Source: Sedimentitalea sp039941015 (GTDB lineage: Bacteria; Pseudomonadota; Alphaproteobacteria; Rhodobacterales; Rhodobacteraceae). From it: 64,000 nucleotides of DNA. Positions 25,067 to 35,418 of this stretch are shown one piece after another (positions within the stretch are counted from its first letter, which is position 1; the number at the start of each line of letters is the position of its first letter). The notes below the pieces were generated by a model. The model saw only the letters and a program-made list of their open reading frames with translations, made no database searches and was not told where the DNA came from. The DNA is taken from NCBI RefSeq assembly GCF_039941015.1, contig NZ_JBDVFI010000095.1. One strand, written 5' to 3'. Position numbers and translations under genes: made by a program.

Positions 25067-26422
25067 TTACCTGTAGGTCACTTGTTTCACGGCTTCGATC
25101 ACCTCGTCAGTGGTGACCAGCGCGTTTTTCTCAAGATTGGCGGCATAGGGCATCGGAACATCCTTGCCGGTGCAGTTGATCACCGGGCCATCCAGATAAT
25201 CAAACGCCTCCTGCATCAGAACCGAGCTGATATAGCCGCCCACCGAACCCTGTGGCCAGCCTTCTTCGACGGTGACGCATCGGTTGGTTTTCATAACTGA
25301 ATTGATGATCGTGGCGGTATCCATCGGGCGCAGCGTGCGCAGGTCGATGACTTCGGCGCTGATTCCATCTTCAGCCAACTTTTCAGCAGCTTCCAAGGCG
25401 TATTTCATCCCGATGCCAAAGCTGACGATGGTGACGTCATCACCCTCCTGCCAGATGCGAGCCTTGCCAAACGGCACTGTGAAATCATCCAGAACCGGAA
25501 CATCAAAGCTGCGCCCATAGAGGATTTCATTCTCCAGGAATATTATCGGATTCGGATCGCGAATCGCGGATTTGAGCAAGCCCTTGGCGTCTGAAGCCGA
25601 ATAGGGCATCGCCACCTTCAATCCAGGGATCTGCATGTACCAGGCTGCGTAATCCTGACTGTGCTGGGCAGCGACGCGCGCCGCCGCTCCGTTGGGACCA
25701 CGAAACACCATCGGCGCGCCCATCTGGCCGCCCGACATATATAGCGTCTTGGCGGCTGAATTGATGATCTGGTCAATTGCCTGCATGGCGAAATTGAAGG
25801 TCATGAATTCGACGATCGGGCGCAACCCGCCAAAGGCCGCACCAACCGCGACACCGGCAAATCCATGTTCAGTGATCGGCGTGTCTATCACCCGTTTGCT
25901 GCCGAATTCGTCGAGCAAGCCCTGACTGATCTTGTAGGCCCCCTGATACTCGGCGACCTCTTCGCCCATCAGGAACACGTCGCCATCGGCACGCATCTCC
26001 TCGGCCATCGCGTCGCGCAAGGCTTCGCGGACGGTTTGCTGTTTGACCTTGGTGCCCTCGGGCCAGTCCGGCTCGGGTGCTTGCACAGGTTTCGTAGACG
26101 GAGCAGTGGCCGGATCGCACTCGGGTTGTTTCGGCGCAGCGGGTGCAGTTTCGGCAACCGGTGTATCGCCGACCTCTTCGCCTTCCTCGACCAGCACGGC
26201 AATCGCGGTGTTCACCTTGACCGCTTCGGTTCCTTCGGGGATCAGGATCTTGCCGATGATGCCTTCATCGACGGCTTCGAATTCCATCGTTGCCTTGTCG
26301 GTTTCGATCTCTGCCAACAGGTCGCCGGACGATACGGTATCGCCTTCCTTGACCAGCCACTTTGCAAGCGTGCCTTCCTCCATCGTCGGGGACAAGGCGG
26401 GCATCAAAATTTCAGTTGCCAT
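25067..26422 (-). CDS. pdhB: Pyruvate dehydrogenase E1 beta with N-terminal lipoyl domain
   Basis: A 451-residue E1-beta subunit. The first 85 residues are an extra lipoyl domain, as is typical in alphaproteobacteria, joined by a short Pro/Ala linker to the transketolase-like E1-beta part (REALRDAMAEEM, FLMGEEVAEYQGAYK, PITEHGFAGVAVGAA). With E1-alpha it decarboxylates pyruvate using thiamine diphosphate. It ends 10 bases before pdhC and starts two bases before the VOC gene stop, so it is in the same transcript. Confidence 0.97.
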   Translation of the reverse strand: MATEILMPALSPTMEEGTLAKWLVKEGDTVSSGDLLAEIETDKATMEFEAVDEGIIGKILIPEGTEAVKVNTAIAVLVEEGEEVGDTPVAETAPAAPKQPECDPATAPSTKPVQAPEPDWPEGTKVKQQTVREALRDAMAEEMRADGDVFLMGEEVAEYQGAYKISQGLLDEFGSKRVIDTPITEHGFAGVAVGAAFGGLRPIVEFMTFNFAMQAIDQIINSAAKTLYMSGGQMGAPMVFRGPNGAAARVAAQHSQDYAAWYMQIPGLKVAMPYSASDAKGLLKSAIRDPNPIIFLENEILYGRSFDVPVLDDFTVPFGKARIWQEGDDVTIVSFGIGMKYALEAAEKLAEDGISAEVIDLRTLRPMDTATIINSVMKTNRCVTVEEGWPQGSVGGYISSVLMQEAFDYLDGPVINCTGKDVPMPYAANLEKNALVTTDEVIEAVKQVTYR

Positions 26423-26424
26423 AT

Positions 26425-26814
26425 TCAGTTTTCCTCCCTTGCCGGCGAAATCATTCCAACCACGTTTCCTTGCCCGTCCTCGACATAGGCGCAGCGTCCG
26501 ATACCCGGGTAATCCGTCGGCGGCAGCGCTTCGGCACCGCCATGGGCCAGCGCCCAGTCATAGCGCGCGTTGCAGTCGGAAACCTCAAAGGTCATCGTGC
26601 CGCCGCGGATGGGGGACCCGGGTTCGGGACTTTGATCCGTGCGTGGCAACAGGCCACCGGTCAGGTCGGAATCGCCGCCGATCCCTTCGCCCTGAATGAG
26701 TTGATAGTCGATTTCCTCGATGCCGGGCATCCGTTCAAATTTCCAGCCGAAAAGGCCACCATAGAACGCTTTGGCCGCGTCGACATCCCGTACGTGAATC
26801 TCAAAATGTGGCAT
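26425..26814 (-). CDS. VOC-family (glyoxalase-like) protein inside the pdh operon
   Basis: A 129-residue protein of the vicinal-oxygen-chelate fold. Paired beta-alpha-beta-beta-beta units are seen: HFEIHVRDVDAAKAFYGGLF at the start and the GTMTFEVSDCNARYDWALAHGG-type second half, ending with the AYVEDGQGNVVGM strand. Substrate unknown. Its ATG shares one base with the pdhA stop and it sits between pdhA and pdhB, an unusual insertion in the operon that suggests a job linked to pyruvate or its toxic by-products. Confidence 0.85.
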   Translation of the reverse strand: MPHFEIHVRDVDAAKAFYGGLFGWKFERMPGIEEIDYQLIQGEGIGGDSDLTGGLLPRTDQSPEPGSPIRGGTMTFEVSDCNARYDWALAHGGAEALPPTDYPGIGRCAYVEDGQGNVVGMISPAREEN

Positions 26815-27830
26815 CAGGCCGCTCCGCTCTGGGGCACGGTTTCCGCATAGATATCCGTCCACAGTTCATCAGGCGCCGGTTCCGGGCTGTCCTTGGCAAA
26901 CTCTGCAGAGGCGTTGATGACGCTCTTAATTTCCTTGTCGATGGCCTTGAGATCGTCCTCGCTTGCGTGTTTGCCGGTCAGCAACATGCTGCGCACCTGT
27001 TCGATCGGGTCGCGTTCCTCGCGCATTTTCTGCACCTCTTCGCGGGTCCGGTACTTGGCCGGGTCCGACATCGAATGGCCGCGATAGCGGTAGGTCTTGA
27101 CCTCAAGGATGTACGGCCCCTTGCCCGAGCGGCAGTGTGCGATCGCCTTGGCCCCGGCCTCTTTGACCGAAACCACATTCATGCCGTCCACGATCTCGCC
27201 TGGAATGCCAAAAGCCTCGCCGCGAGTGTAGAGATCGGGTGTCGAGGTTGACCGTTGTTGGGCGGTGCCCATGGCGTACTGATTGTTCTCGATCACGAAA
27301 ACCACGGGCAACTGCCACAGCGCGGCCATGTTGAAGGTTTCGTAAACCTGCCCCTGGTTCGACGCGCCGTCGCCGAAATAGGTAAAGGTCACCCGGCCGT
27401 TCTCACGATACTTGTCTGCAAAGGCCAAACCCGCACCAATCGGCACCTGCGCCCCGACAATCCCATGCCCACCGTAAAAGTGTTTTTCCTTGGAAAACAT
27501 GTGCATGGAGCCACCTTTTCCTTTGGAATAGCCGCCTTCGCGTCCGGTCAGCTCGGCCATGACGCCATCGGGGCTCATCCCGCAAGCCAGCATGTGACCG
27601 TGATCGCGATACGAGGTGACACGTTTGTCGCCATCTTCGGTGACCGATTCCAGCCCGACGACCACGGCTTCCTGCCCGATATAGAGGTGGCAGAACCCGC
27701 CGATCAGGCCCATTCCATAAAGCTGCCCCGCCTTTTCCTCGAAACGTCGGATCAGCAACATTTCCCGGTAAAAGGTTTTCAATTCTTCGGCGGAAACGTT
27801 TGGTTTCTTGGTGCTCTTTCGCGTGACCAT
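26814..27830 (-). CDS. pdhA: Pyruvate dehydrogenase E1 alpha
   Basis: A 338-residue E1-alpha subunit. The thiamine-diphosphate motif begins GDGASNQGQVYE and ends VIENN; the phosphoserine-loop equivalent YRYRGHSMSDPAKYR is also present. It begins at an ATG at 27830 after GGGGGAG. It is the first gene of the operon, preceded by a 20-base dyad that may control it. Confidence 0.97.
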   Translation of the reverse strand: MVTRKSTKKPNVSAEELKTFYREMLLIRRFEEKAGQLYGMGLIGGFCHLYIGQEAVVVGLESVTEDGDKRVTSYRDHGHMLACGMSPDGVMAELTGREGGYSKGKGGSMHMFSKEKHFYGGHGIVGAQVPIGAGLAFADKYRENGRVTFTYFGDGASNQGQVYETFNMAALWQLPVVFVIENNQYAMGTAQQRSTSTPDLYTRGEAFGIPGEIVDGMNVVSVKEAGAKAIAHCRSGKGPYILEVKTYRYRGHSMSDPAKYRTREEVQKMREERDPIEQVRSMLLTGKHASEDDLKAIDKEIKSVINASAEFAKDSPEPAPDELWTDIYAETVPQSGAA

Positions 27831-27855
27831 CGCGGTGCACTCCCCCTGCGCTTTG

Positions 27856-27875
27856 ATAGTTTAATGCTAAACTAT
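27856..27875. promoter_or_regulatory. Dyad upstream of pdhA
   Basis: ATAGTTTA, spacer ATGC, TAAACTAT: two perfect eight-base arms in an otherwise GC-rich region, centred 35 bases before the pdhA start. The place fits an operator overlapping the promoter or start site. The binding protein is unknown. Confidence 0.55.
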
Positions 27876-27925
27876 GGATAGCGGCTCTGTCGGAGGATGG
27901 CGAGCGAAATTGATGTGAGGCGAGC

Positions 27926-28240
27926 TCAGCGGATCACGATTTCGTCGGCGCGTAACAACCCCAGCACCGAACGCGCCTGTTGGTCCAGTAGGTCCAGATC
28001 AAGATACTCGTCCGACAGGCGGCGGGTCAGGTTCTCGGTCGATGCGATCTCGGTTTCAAGCCGCGCAACGGTTTGACGAAGCGAATCCGCCTCGGCCGAA
28101 ATCTCAACCCGGCGGAACAGGCCATAGTCACCTTGCACCGCGGCAAAGGTGAAATAGGCGCACAACGCGAAGGTCGCGGCGAAATAGATCAGGACCCCAA
28201 AGCCGGGTCGCGTTGAACGGGTCAAACTGCACTGCCTCAT
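27926..28240 (-). CDS. FtsB/DivIC-like septum formation protein
   Basis: A 104-residue bitopic membrane protein: short N-terminus, one membrane helix at about 14-34 (FGVLIYFAATFALCAYFTFAA), then the GDYGLFRR motif and a coiled coil (SLRQTVARLETEIASTENLTRRL), and a C-terminal LLDQQARSVLGL region typical of the family. FtsB bridges FtsQ and FtsL at the division site. A gene of this family upstream of pdhA is common in alphaproteobacteria. Confidence 0.85.
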   Translation of the reverse strand: MRQCSLTRSTRPGFGVLIYFAATFALCAYFTFAAVQGDYGLFRRVEISAEADSLRQTVARLETEIASTENLTRRLSDEYLDLDLLDQQARSVLGLLRADEIVIR

Positions 28241-28370
28241 TGCGCCCTTTGCGGGCGTTCTGACTGCACTATGGCATAGGCGAATCGCCTTGTGAATCCC
28301 TGTTTATGGGGAAGGACACGGACAAATCGAAAATTGTGGCCCCGTGGCCAAAAGGCCGCAGGGCCGAGGG

Positions 28371-29264
28371 TCAGCCAGCGACGGACGCGTTGTAGACGCT
28401 CGTGATGGTTTTACCCAGGGTCTCGTTGAACGCGGCGTCGTCTTGCCCCGCTGAAAGCCCTTCGGTCAATGCTCTTGAAAAAGACGCGATCATGCCCCGG
28501 TTTTCGCTCAGCCGTGCGTTGGCTTCGTCGCGGGAATAGCCACCGGACAAGGCGACAACACGCATCACACGCGGATGATCCACCAGCGACGCATAGGTGT
28601 TGGCCGTCTCAGGCAAGGTCAGTTTCAGCATGACCTGTTGGTCGGCAGGCAACGCGTCGAGCTGTTTGGTCAGCTCCGCAAGCAGCATAGCCTCGGCTTC
28701 GGCTTTGTCACTGATGTTGATGGTGATTTCGGGTTCGATGATTGGCATCAGCCCCTTGGCCAGCACCTGACCGGCGATCTCAAACTGCTGTGCCACGTTT
28801 GCCGCGATACCGCTGGCCGAGGCTGCGTCGATCACCGAGCGCATCTTGGTCCCAAAGATACCTTTTGCGACGGCCCGGTCGAGTACATCGTCCAGTCCCG
28901 GCATCGGTTTCATGAGCCGCACGCCGTCTTCTTCGTCAAGCAATCCCTTGTCGATCTTCAGGAACGGCACAACGGATCGCTGTTCCCAGAGGTACTGTGC
29001 TGTCGGGGTACCATCGATGTCACGATCCATGGTCTGTTCAAACAGGATCGCCCCGACAACCTGCTCGCCGGTAAACACGGGCGATGTAATGATGCGGCTT
29101 CGCATCTCGTGGATCAGATCAAACATCTCGCTGTCAGACCCATAGGCGCTTTCGTCCACACCATAGAGTTTCAGCGCTTTCGGGGTCGATCCGCCGCTTT
29201 GGTCGAGTGCGGCAACAAAGCCCTTGCTCGAGGTCATCTGTTCGGTTTGCCGTGTGTCTGCCAT
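28371..29264 (-). CDS. Class I fructose-bisphosphate aldolase
   Basis: A 297-residue Schiff-base (class I) aldolase splitting fructose 1,6-bisphosphate. Family features: FVAALDQSGGSTPKALKLYG at the start, AILFEQTMD, VVPFLKIDKG and PIIEPEI, with SGGYSRDEAN at the end of the barrel. It starts at 29264 and lies downstream of pgk in the same direction with 144 bases between, where a promoter and a LacI-type site are visible. Confidence 0.93.
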   Translation of the reverse strand: MADTRQTEQMTSSKGFVAALDQSGGSTPKALKLYGVDESAYGSDSEMFDLIHEMRSRIITSPVFTGEQVVGAILFEQTMDRDIDGTPTAQYLWEQRSVVPFLKIDKGLLDEEDGVRLMKPMPGLDDVLDRAVAKGIFGTKMRSVIDAASASGIAANVAQQFEIAGQVLAKGLMPIIEPEITINISDKAEAEAMLLAELTKQLDALPADQQVMLKLTLPETANTYASLVDHPRVMRVVALSGGYSRDEANARLSENRGMIASFSRALTEGLSAGQDDAAFNETLGKTITSVYNASVAG

Positions 29265-29320
29265 GGGTCATTTACCTTGCTGGTTCAGGCCCACGCGGGG
29301 CATTATTGGGGTCCTGCAAG

Positions 29321-29349
29321 GGTTTAAAACAGGGCCGTGCAGGTTGCAA
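29321..29349 (-). promoter_or_regulatory. Candidate aldolase promoter
   Basis: On the minus strand, TTGCAA (29349-29344) and TAAACC (29326-29321) with an exact 17-base spacer, about 60 bases before the aldolase ATG. Consensus match only. Confidence 0.4.
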
Positions 29350-29353
29350 TCTC

Positions 29354-29365
29354 GTTAGCGCGAAC
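29354..29365. promoter_or_regulatory. LacI-type operator-like site upstream of aldolase
   Basis: GTTAGCGCGAAC is one mismatch from the palindrome GTTAGCGCTAAC. It lies immediately upstream of the predicted -35 element, a position expected for activation. A related site precedes zwf. Confidence 0.35.
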
Positions 29366-29408
29366 AATTAGGGCCTGCGATCCGTGCGCCGGTCGATGAT
29401 GCGTTATC

Positions 29409-30599
29409 TTATTTCTGAAGGGCCGCAACACCGGGCAGGGTCTTGCCTTCCATCCATTCAAGGAACGCACCACCAGCGGTCGAGATATAGGTAAAGTCAT
29501 CCGCCACGCCCGCTTGGTTGAGGGCTGCCACTGTGTCACCGCCACCGGCAACACTTGTCAGCTTGCCCGCGCGCGTCTGCGCAGCCGCCTGGCGCGCGGC
29601 GGCATTGGTTGCCGCGTCAAATGGTTCGATCTCAAAAGCGCCCATCGGGCCGTTCCAGATCAACGTCTTTGCCGTGTCCAATACGGCCGCGATTTGGTTC
29701 ACTGTTTCCGGGCCCGCATCCAGAATCATCGAGTCAGCCGGGCATTGATCGGCAGGCACGGTCTGATTTTCTGCACCGGCCTTGAACTCTTGCGCGACGA
29801 CAACATCGACGGGCAGCAGGATGGCACAGCCTGCGCTTTTGGCCTTGCCCAGAATCTCGGTTGCCGTGTCGGTCATGTCATGTTCGCAAAGGGACTTGCC
29901 AACATTTACGCCTTGCGCCGCCAGAAAGGTATTGGCCATGCCGCCGCCGATGATCAGGTGGTCGACCTTTTCGACGAGATTCCCCAAGAGGTCGAGCTTG
30001 GTCGAAACCTTGGCTCCACCGACGACCGCGGCAACCGGGCGTTCCGGCGTGCCAAGAGCCGCCTCGAGGGCGGTCAGCTCGGCTTCCATCAGGCGACCGG
30101 CACAGGAGGGCAGCAACCGCGCCACCCCTTCGGTCGAAGCGTGCGCCCGATGCGCCGCTGAAAACGCGTCGTTGCAATAGACATCGCCAAGTTCGGCGAA
30201 CTCGGCCGCCAGCGCCGGGTCATTCTTTTCCTCGCCGGGGTGAAAACGGGTGTTCTCCAAGAGCAGAACAGAGCCTTCGGCCAACCCACCAATCGCTGCT
30301 TTGGCCGCGTCGCCCCGGCAATCCGCGCAGAACGCGACCGGAGCATCAAGCCCTGCTTCCAGTGTCGGAACCAGCATACGCAGCGACATATCCGGTACAT
30401 GCTTGCCCTTGGGGCGACCGAAATGCGCGAGCAGGATGGGTTTGCCACCTTTCGCCAGAATGTCGGTGATGGTCGGTTTCACCCGCCGGATGCGGGTGTC
30501 ATCGGAGACAGCGCCATTTTCCACAGGCACGTTGATATCAACCCTCACCAGAACCCGTTTTCCCGCGATGTCCATGTCGTCCAGCGTGTTCCAGCTCAT
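29409..30599 (-). CDS. pgk: Phosphoglycerate kinase
   Basis: A 396-residue glycolytic kinase converting 1,3-bisphosphoglycerate plus ADP to 3-phosphoglycerate plus ATP. The N-terminal RVDINVPVENG signature, the HFGRPKGK loop, VVGGAKVSTK, the WNGPMGAFE motif and the nucleotide loop GGGDTVAALNQAG are intact. Length is standard. It is divergent from the cyclophilin genes. Confidence 0.97.
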   Translation of the reverse strand: MSWNTLDDMDIAGKRVLVRVDINVPVENGAVSDDTRIRRVKPTITDILAKGGKPILLAHFGRPKGKHVPDMSLRMLVPTLEAGLDAPVAFCADCRGDAAKAAIGGLAEGSVLLLENTRFHPGEEKNDPALAAEFAELGDVYCNDAFSAAHRAHASTEGVARLLPSCAGRLMEAELTALEAALGTPERPVAAVVGGAKVSTKLDLLGNLVEKVDHLIIGGGMANTFLAAQGVNVGKSLCEHDMTDTATEILGKAKSAGCAILLPVDVVVAQEFKAGAENQTVPADQCPADSMILDAGPETVNQIAAVLDTAKTLIWNGPMGAFEIEPFDAATNAAARQAAAQTRAGKLTSVAGGGDTVAALNQAGVADDFTYISTAGGAFLEWMEGKTLPGVAALQK

Positions 30600-30730
30600 T
30601 GATCTATCCCCGTGCCTGATGAAGTCTGGCGCTTTTTTCTCACATTTCTGCTCATGGTCAATGGCTCACTTGGCATTCCCGCGTGCCGGCCTTAGGTATC
30701 TGCGCAACATAGCTTGGACAGGAGGGCCAG

Positions 30731-31237
30731 ATGGCCGAGATCAAAGACCCCGAAAACACCATCCTGATGGAACTGAAGGACGGCACCGTCACCATCGAGC
30801 TTCTGGCCGATGTCGCTCCGCTGCACACCCAGCGGATGAAAGAGCTGGCTCGCGCCGGTGCCTATGACAATGTCTGCTTTCACCGCGTGATCGACGGCTT
30901 TATGGCCCAGACCGGCGATGTTCAGCACGGCGATATGGAAGACGGGTTCAACATCGGCCGCGCAGGCACCGGTGGCTCTGACATGGATGATCTTCCGGCA
31001 GAATTCTCAAAGCTGCCTCACGACCGCGGCACGCTGGGTGCAGCCCGGTCGCAAAACCCAAACAGCGCCAACTCGCAGTTTTTCATCAACTTCAAGGACA
31101 ACAGCTTTCTCAACGGTCAATACACGGTCTATGGCCGCGTGATCGAAGGCATGGAGCATGTCGATGCTATCGCACGGGGCGAGCCGCCTGCGTCTCCCGA
31201 CCGGATGATCAGCGTCAAGGTGGCCGCAGATGCATAA
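30731..31237 (+). CDS. Peptidyl-prolyl cis-trans isomerase, cytosolic cyclophilin
   Basis: A 168-residue cyclophilin-type isomerase. The catalytic region reads FHRVIDGFMAQTGD and the pocket SANSQFFINF, followed by FLNGQYTVYGRVIEGM. No signal peptide is seen, so it should act in the cytosol. It overlaps the next gene by eight bases, so a cytosolic and an exported cyclophilin are made from one transcript. Confidence 0.94.
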   Translation: MAEIKDPENTILMELKDGTVTIELLADVAPLHTQRMKELARAGAYDNVCFHRVIDGFMAQTGDVQHGDMEDGFNIGRAGTGGSDMDDLPAEFSKLPHDRGTLGAARSQNPNSANSQFFINFKDNSFLNGQYTVYGRVIEGMEHVDAIARGEPPASPDRMISVKVAADA

Positions 31238-31778
31238 GCTCGCCGCAGTTTTCGCGCTCTTGGCTAGCCCCGCGCTGGCAACCGGGCTTCAGGTCGAGAT
31301 CGAAGGCGAAGGGGCCAATGGCACAGTCACCATCGATCTTCTGGATGACGTTGCACCGGGTCATGTGGAGCAGATCACGGCACTGGCGTCTGAAGGCGCC
31401 TATGACGGCGTGGTGTTCCACCGCGTGATCGACGGATTCATGGCCCAGACCGGCGATGTCGAGCACGGCAAGCTGGGCGGCGACATGAGCCGGGCAGGCA
31501 CGGGCGCGTCAGAACGTGACGATCTGGCCGCAGAATTTTCGGATATCCCGTTTGATCGGGGTGTCGTCGGAATGGCCCGCGCACAGGACCCCAACAGTGC
31601 CAACAGCCAATTCTTCATCATGTTTGATGAAGGCCATTTTCTGAACGGTGACTATACCGTCGTTGGCCGCGTTACGGACGGTATGGATGTCGTCGACGCG
31701 ATCAAGCGCGGCGAAGGCCGCAACGGCGCCGTTGTTGGCACACCCGACGTGATGAAATCGGTAACTGTGATCGACTGA
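31230..31778 (+). CDS. Peptidyl-prolyl cis-trans isomerase, periplasmic cyclophilin
   Basis: A 182-residue cyclophilin with an N-terminal signal peptide (MHKLAAVFALLASPALA, cleavage after about residue 17). Catalytic motifs FHRVIDGFMAQTGD and SANSQFFIMF are intact. The near-identical core motifs in both proteins point to gene duplication. A strong terminator follows. Confidence 0.94.
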   Translation: MHKLAAVFALLASPALATGLQVEIEGEGANGTVTIDLLDDVAPGHVEQITALASEGAYDGVVFHRVIDGFMAQTGDVEHGKLGGDMSRAGTGASERDDLAAEFSDIPFDRGVVGMARAQDPNSANSQFFIMFDEGHFLNGDYTVVGRVTDGMDVVDAIKRGEGRNGAVVGTPDVMKSVTVID

Positions 31779-31798
31779 TTTGATCGATCCGGAGAAAG

Positions 31799-31832
31799 AA
31801 AACGGCCTCGCAAAGTTTGCGAGGCCGTTTTT
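31799..31832 (+). terminator. Intrinsic terminator after the cyclophilin pair
   Basis: Perfect inverted repeat of AAACGGCCTCGCAAA and TTTGCGAGGCCGTTT around a single G, with T residues at the end. The long stem also has an A run on the left, so it could work in both directions. Confidence 0.85.
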
Positions 31833-31906
31833 CATTCTAGAGGTACGACATTGAATTCTGCCAAGCTATGGGCATTGTCTGTGCTGTGAACACAGAGGAA
31901 TGTCAG

Positions 31907-32347
31907 ATGTCGACCATCGAAATTCGCCGCGTTACGGAAGCCGATGAGCAGGACTGGCGCCTGCTCTGGCGCGGGTACAACGAATTCTATCAACGCGACG
32001 TCGAGAGCAGGACAACAAACCGGGTTTGGGACGCTTTAAAAGGCCAGACCGGTGAACCGTTTGGCTTTGTGGCCGAGCATGACGGAAAAGTGGTGGGCTT
32101 TACGCACTACTTCTATCTCTGCTCGACTTCCGATTGGGGGCCGCGCTGCTACATGCAGGACCTGTTCGCTGACCCGTCAGTACGTGGCCTCGGCGTTGGT
32201 CGCGCCCTTATTGAAGCTGTCTATGCGGATGCGGATAAACACGGTGCAGCGCAAACCTATTGGCTGACAACCGCATCAAACAAGACGGCGCAGAAGCTCT
32301 ATGATCGTGTGGCAAGCATGACGGATTTCGTCAAATATCGACGGTAG
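31907..32347 (+). CDS. GNAT-family N-acetyltransferase
   Basis: A 146-residue GNAT protein. It has the ADEQDWRLLWRGYNEFY helix, the YMQDLFADPSVRGLGVGRAL acetyl-CoA-binding core and the YWLTTASNKTAQKLYDRVA C-terminal part, typical of a subgroup seen near amino-acid or stress genes. Substrate unknown. The ATG at 31907 follows AGAGGA; an upstream in-frame start at 31868 is less likely. Confidence 0.85.
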   Translation: MSTIEIRRVTEADEQDWRLLWRGYNEFYQRDVESRTTNRVWDALKGQTGEPFGFVAEHDGKVVGFTHYFYLCSTSDWGPRCYMQDLFADPSVRGLGVGRALIEAVYADADKHGAAQTYWLTTASNKTAQKLYDRVASMTDFVKYRR

Positions 32348-32424
32348 AAAAGTCAAACCCGCCTGCGGGATCACGAGATGTCGACGGCATCTCAAATCGT
32401 TTGATTGGTCGCTTCTTGATGTGC

Positions 32425-32467
32425 GAGAAAAAATTGTAGGCCGCCCCACATTCCGGGTACGGCCTAC
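32425..32467 (-). terminator. Terminator of the bactofilin gene
   Basis: GTAGGCCG (32436-32443) pairs with CGGCCTAC (32460-32467). Read on the minus strand the stem is followed by AATTTTTTCTC, a proper T run, 70 bases past the bactofilin stop. Confidence 0.7.
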
Positions 32468-32997
32468 ATTATACGTTCAATGGGCCTGCGTTCAGTTGCA
32501 GCGCCCGATCGTTGTTCCTTGGGTCGGGGCCTCAGCCTTACGACGAGACCTTGGCAGTCGCGGGATTTGCGCCTTGCGCCTTGCCGGCGCCGCCGGGATT
32601 CAGCGGATCGTCCTGACGCTGCACAGAGCCTTCGAAATGCGCGCCGCTTTCGATGGCGATGGTCTTGTGGATGATGTCGCCTTCGACGCGTGCAGTCGAT
32701 GTCAGACGGACTTTCAAACCACGAACGCGACCAACGATTCTGCCGTTGATCACAACATCATCTGCGATCACTTCACCTTTGATCGTAGCGGTCTCGCCGA
32801 TGGTCAGCAGGTGCGCACGGATGTCACCTTCGACGGTGCCTTCGACCTGGATGTCACCGGTTGTCTTGAGGTTGCCCGTGATGTGCAGATCTGCCGAAAG
32901 GGTCGATGCAGGGGGCTTTGCCTTGGGCGCGCTGGCCTTGTAGTCGCCTGTCGATGAAGGTGCGGCGGGCGCCCCGGTGGGAGCCGCCGGTTTCGCA

Positions 32998-34368
<1,371 letters not shown>

Positions 34369-34590
34369 GCGCTCATCCCTAAGTCCATCCCTCGTGTCGG
34401 CAGCCGAGCCCCAAAAGGCTTTGTGCCTGAACGGTCATTAAGCATAGCGTGTCTTTTGGGCAAGTTGGCCGAACGTGTAACATGTGTATGAAGGCATAAG
34501 CCGGCGAAAAACGGCGAAATCTCGCCGAAATCAACGACCTCAAAGGTGTGGATCGGCAAAGGATTGCCGCCCACAAAAAGTGCAGATGGG

Positions 34591-35418
34591 TCAACCCGTG
34601 TTGTTTTGTCGCTCTGCCAAGGGCCAGTAGAAATCTGGTGGAATGCCGGCTTCGGCACGTTTTTCTTCGTTGAATGGGGGTTTGAGCGGGCCGTGAAAAT
34701 AGCGGCCTACCAGCTCGTGAAAGACCTCACGCGGATCAAGATCATGACGCCCGCAGAGAAAGTGAAACCACTTGGAGCCATAGGCGACATGCGCGACTTC
34801 TTCGGCGTAGATCGTTTCGAGCGCGGCGACGGCCTGATCAACTCCGGCCTTGCGGAATATCTCGATCATGCCGGGCGTCACGTCCAGCCCACGCGCCTCG
34901 AGCACCATGGGGACGACAGCGAGTCGGCCCATGAAATCTTCTGCGGTGTCTTCGGCTGCGCGCCACATACCTGCATGGGCTGGCAAGGCACCATAGTGGC
35001 TGCCGAGTGCCTCAAGACAATCGCACATCAGGTTGAAATGCTTGCTTTCTTCGTCTGCTGCCTTGACCCAGTCGTCGTAGAAACCGATTGGCATGGGTAT
35101 GTCGGTGAACCGCGCGATGATGTCCCAATGCAGATCAACGGCGTTCAGTTCAATATGAGCAACCGCATGCAAGAGCGCGATCCGTCCTGCCGGGCTGCCG
35201 GGACGCCTGCGGGGTACGTCGCGCGGTGACAGCAACTCTGGCTGAGGTGGGCGCGACGGGTGCATCGGAGGGGTTGCGTTGCCGACTTCAATGTCACTTG
35301 TCGAACCGGTTCGGGCAGCAAACCAGCGTGCCGCGTGCTCGCGCGATATCCTCGTTTTCTCACGACCGTCAGCGGATTGCAGAACCTCGGTGGCCATCTG
35401 GGCGAGTGAAAGTGTCAT
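34591..35418 (-). CDS. Ferritin-like DUF455 protein
   Basis: A 275-residue DUF455 protein with a ferritin-like four-helix bundle. Possible metal ligands are seen in HAVAHIELNAVDLHWD, WVKAADEESKHF, VLEARGLD and YAEEVAHVAYGSKWF. Relatives include the tRNA hydroxylase MiaE, but this protein's reaction is unknown. The first residues (MTLSLAQMATEVLQSAD) are the family's usual beginning. Confidence 0.88.
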   Translation of the reverse strand: MTLSLAQMATEVLQSADGREKTRISREHAARWFAARTGSTSDIEVGNATPPMHPSRPPQPELLSPRDVPRRRPGSPAGRIALLHAVAHIELNAVDLHWDIIARFTDIPMPIGFYDDWVKAADEESKHFNLMCDCLEALGSHYGALPAHAGMWRAAEDTAEDFMGRLAVVPMVLEARGLDVTPGMIEIFRKAGVDQAVAALETIYAEEVAHVAYGSKWFHFLCGRHDLDPREVFHELVGRYFHGPLKPPFNEEKRAEAGIPPDFYWPLAERQNNTG

